This document shows positions 42,434-43,316 of a DNA stretch of 43,316 nucleotides, one piece after another. The position numbers and the translations under genes were made by a program. The notes under the pieces are model-generated. The model was not told where the DNA came from. It searched no databases and worked only from the letters and a program-made list of their open reading frames with translations. Where the stretch lies: the NCBI GenBank assembly GCA_902574405.1, contig CACGMX010000003.1, positions 1 through 43,316 on the forward strand. Direction: 5' to 3'. This DNA comes from an uncultured Prochlorococcus sp. GTDB taxonomy: Bacteria; Cyanobacteriota; Cyanobacteriia; PCC-6307; Cyanobiaceae. The number at the start of each line of letters is the position of its first letter. The stretch's first letter is position 1.

Positions 42434-43168
42434 ATGATAAATATGTTTAATTTAAACTTTTACAGAAATATAGGTTTCCCTCTCTACTTATTTATTTATC
42501 TCATTTTTCCCTATTCAGCAATAACGCAAACTTTAAAAATTGATTTTATCAGAAATCTAGAAACCTCATTAAATAAACGAGACTTAGAGTTTATTACAAA
42601 AAATTTTAGAAATGATGAAAACAAAAATATACCAAAAAAGTTTTCAAAAATTATCAATGATTTCCCTGATAGCAAATGGAAAATCAAAAGATTAAAATCA
42701 AATATTCCAAATAAAGAAATTTTGAGAATAAAAGTTTTTGGGAAAAAAATAGTTAATGGAGAAATCCATATACTCGAATCCAATTTCGATTATGTTTTTT
42801 CAGTTCTAAATGGAAAAATTGATGAAGGCACCATTAAAAATTTATTCACCACAATAAGAAATGACGATAAGAAGATAGATATTAGTTTTAAAATCCCTGA
42901 TAAAGTTCTTACTGGATCAAAATATGACATTGATATTATTATAAACAAGCCACTTGAAGAAGTGATTATTGCTGGAGCAATAAGACCTCATCAAGTAAAT
43001 TCATTTTTTGAACAAGAAATATTATTAGAGCCATTGCCATCTGGGGGAATTTTTAAAATGACAAGGGCACCTTCAAAACCAGGGATACAAATATGGTCAG
43101 GAATTTTAGCTCATCCTGAGGGGATAATTACTTTCACAAAGAGTATTGATATTGTTGAAAAGATATAG
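42434..43168 (+). CDS. Conserved hypothetical protein with N-terminal hydrophobic/signal segment
   Basis: 244-aa ORF, N-terminus FYRNIGFPLYLFIYLIFPYSAITQ then soluble domain. Confidence 0.75.
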   Translation: MINMFNLNFYRNIGFPLYLFIYLIFPYSAITQTLKIDFIRNLETSLNKRDLEFITKNFRNDENKNIPKKFSKIINDFPDSKWKIKRLKSNIPNKEILRIKVFGKKIVNGEIHILESNFDYVFSVLNGKIDEGTIKNLFTTIRNDDKKIDISFKIPDKVLTGSKYDIDIIINKPLEEVIIAGAIRPHQVNSFFEQEILLEPLPSGGIFKMTRAPSKPGIQIWSGILAHPEGIITFTKSIDIVEKI

Positions 43169-43316
43169 CCTAAGCGTCGTTTAAAGCAGCTACACCAGGT
43201 AAAGTTTTACCTTCTAAAAGTTCCAAACTTGCTCCACCTCCAGTAGATATATGTGACATTTTCTCGGCTAATCCTGCTTTCTCTACTGCTGCGACTGAAT
43301 CTCCACCACCAATTAT
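43167..43316 (-). CDS. pgk: Phosphoglycerate kinase, C-terminal end only
   Basis: Minus strand translates [48 protein letters not shown]. Confidence 0.95.

Overview
The window is an AT-rich, gene-dense chromosomal segment of a picocyanobacterium. It looks like high-light Prochlorococcus, an inference from composition, psbA/psbO/crtR/cp12 content and remembered gene order. I see no mobile elements, CRISPR arrays or defence islands. Contents from left to right: partial ileS, tRNA-Leu(UAG), crtR, gatC, mpg, pyrB, ycf20, coaBC, psbO, sat, ftsH, an eda-like gene, aroC, psbA, aspA, a GST-like gene, cp12, obg, mutS2, a glyoxalase, hemB, a bicA-like/sbtA/sbtB bicarbonate-uptake cluster, a trxB-like gene, a UbiB-family kinase, eno, clpB-like, the secE-nusG-rplK-rplA-rplJ-rplL block, rnhA, pyrD, an aminotransferase, murG and partial pgk. 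The most unusual signal is six gene-disrupting lesions confined to about 3.7-17.2 kb. These are +/-1 A-run frameshifts in psbO, sat and eda, an in-frame TGA in aspA, and missing canonical start codons (ATA where ATG is expected) in crtR and mpg. The other ~26 kb and ileS look intact. The simplest reading is locally poor consensus sequence; real decay or A-run slippage is possible. Other points of interest are a structured rplJ leader whose 3' arm ends next to the start codon, a perfect 15-bp inverted repeat between divergent eno and clpB, an SbtB that appears to lack the C-terminal Cys loop, and an unlisted 42-aa ORF upstream of psbA. I found no convincing wholly new multi-gene system.
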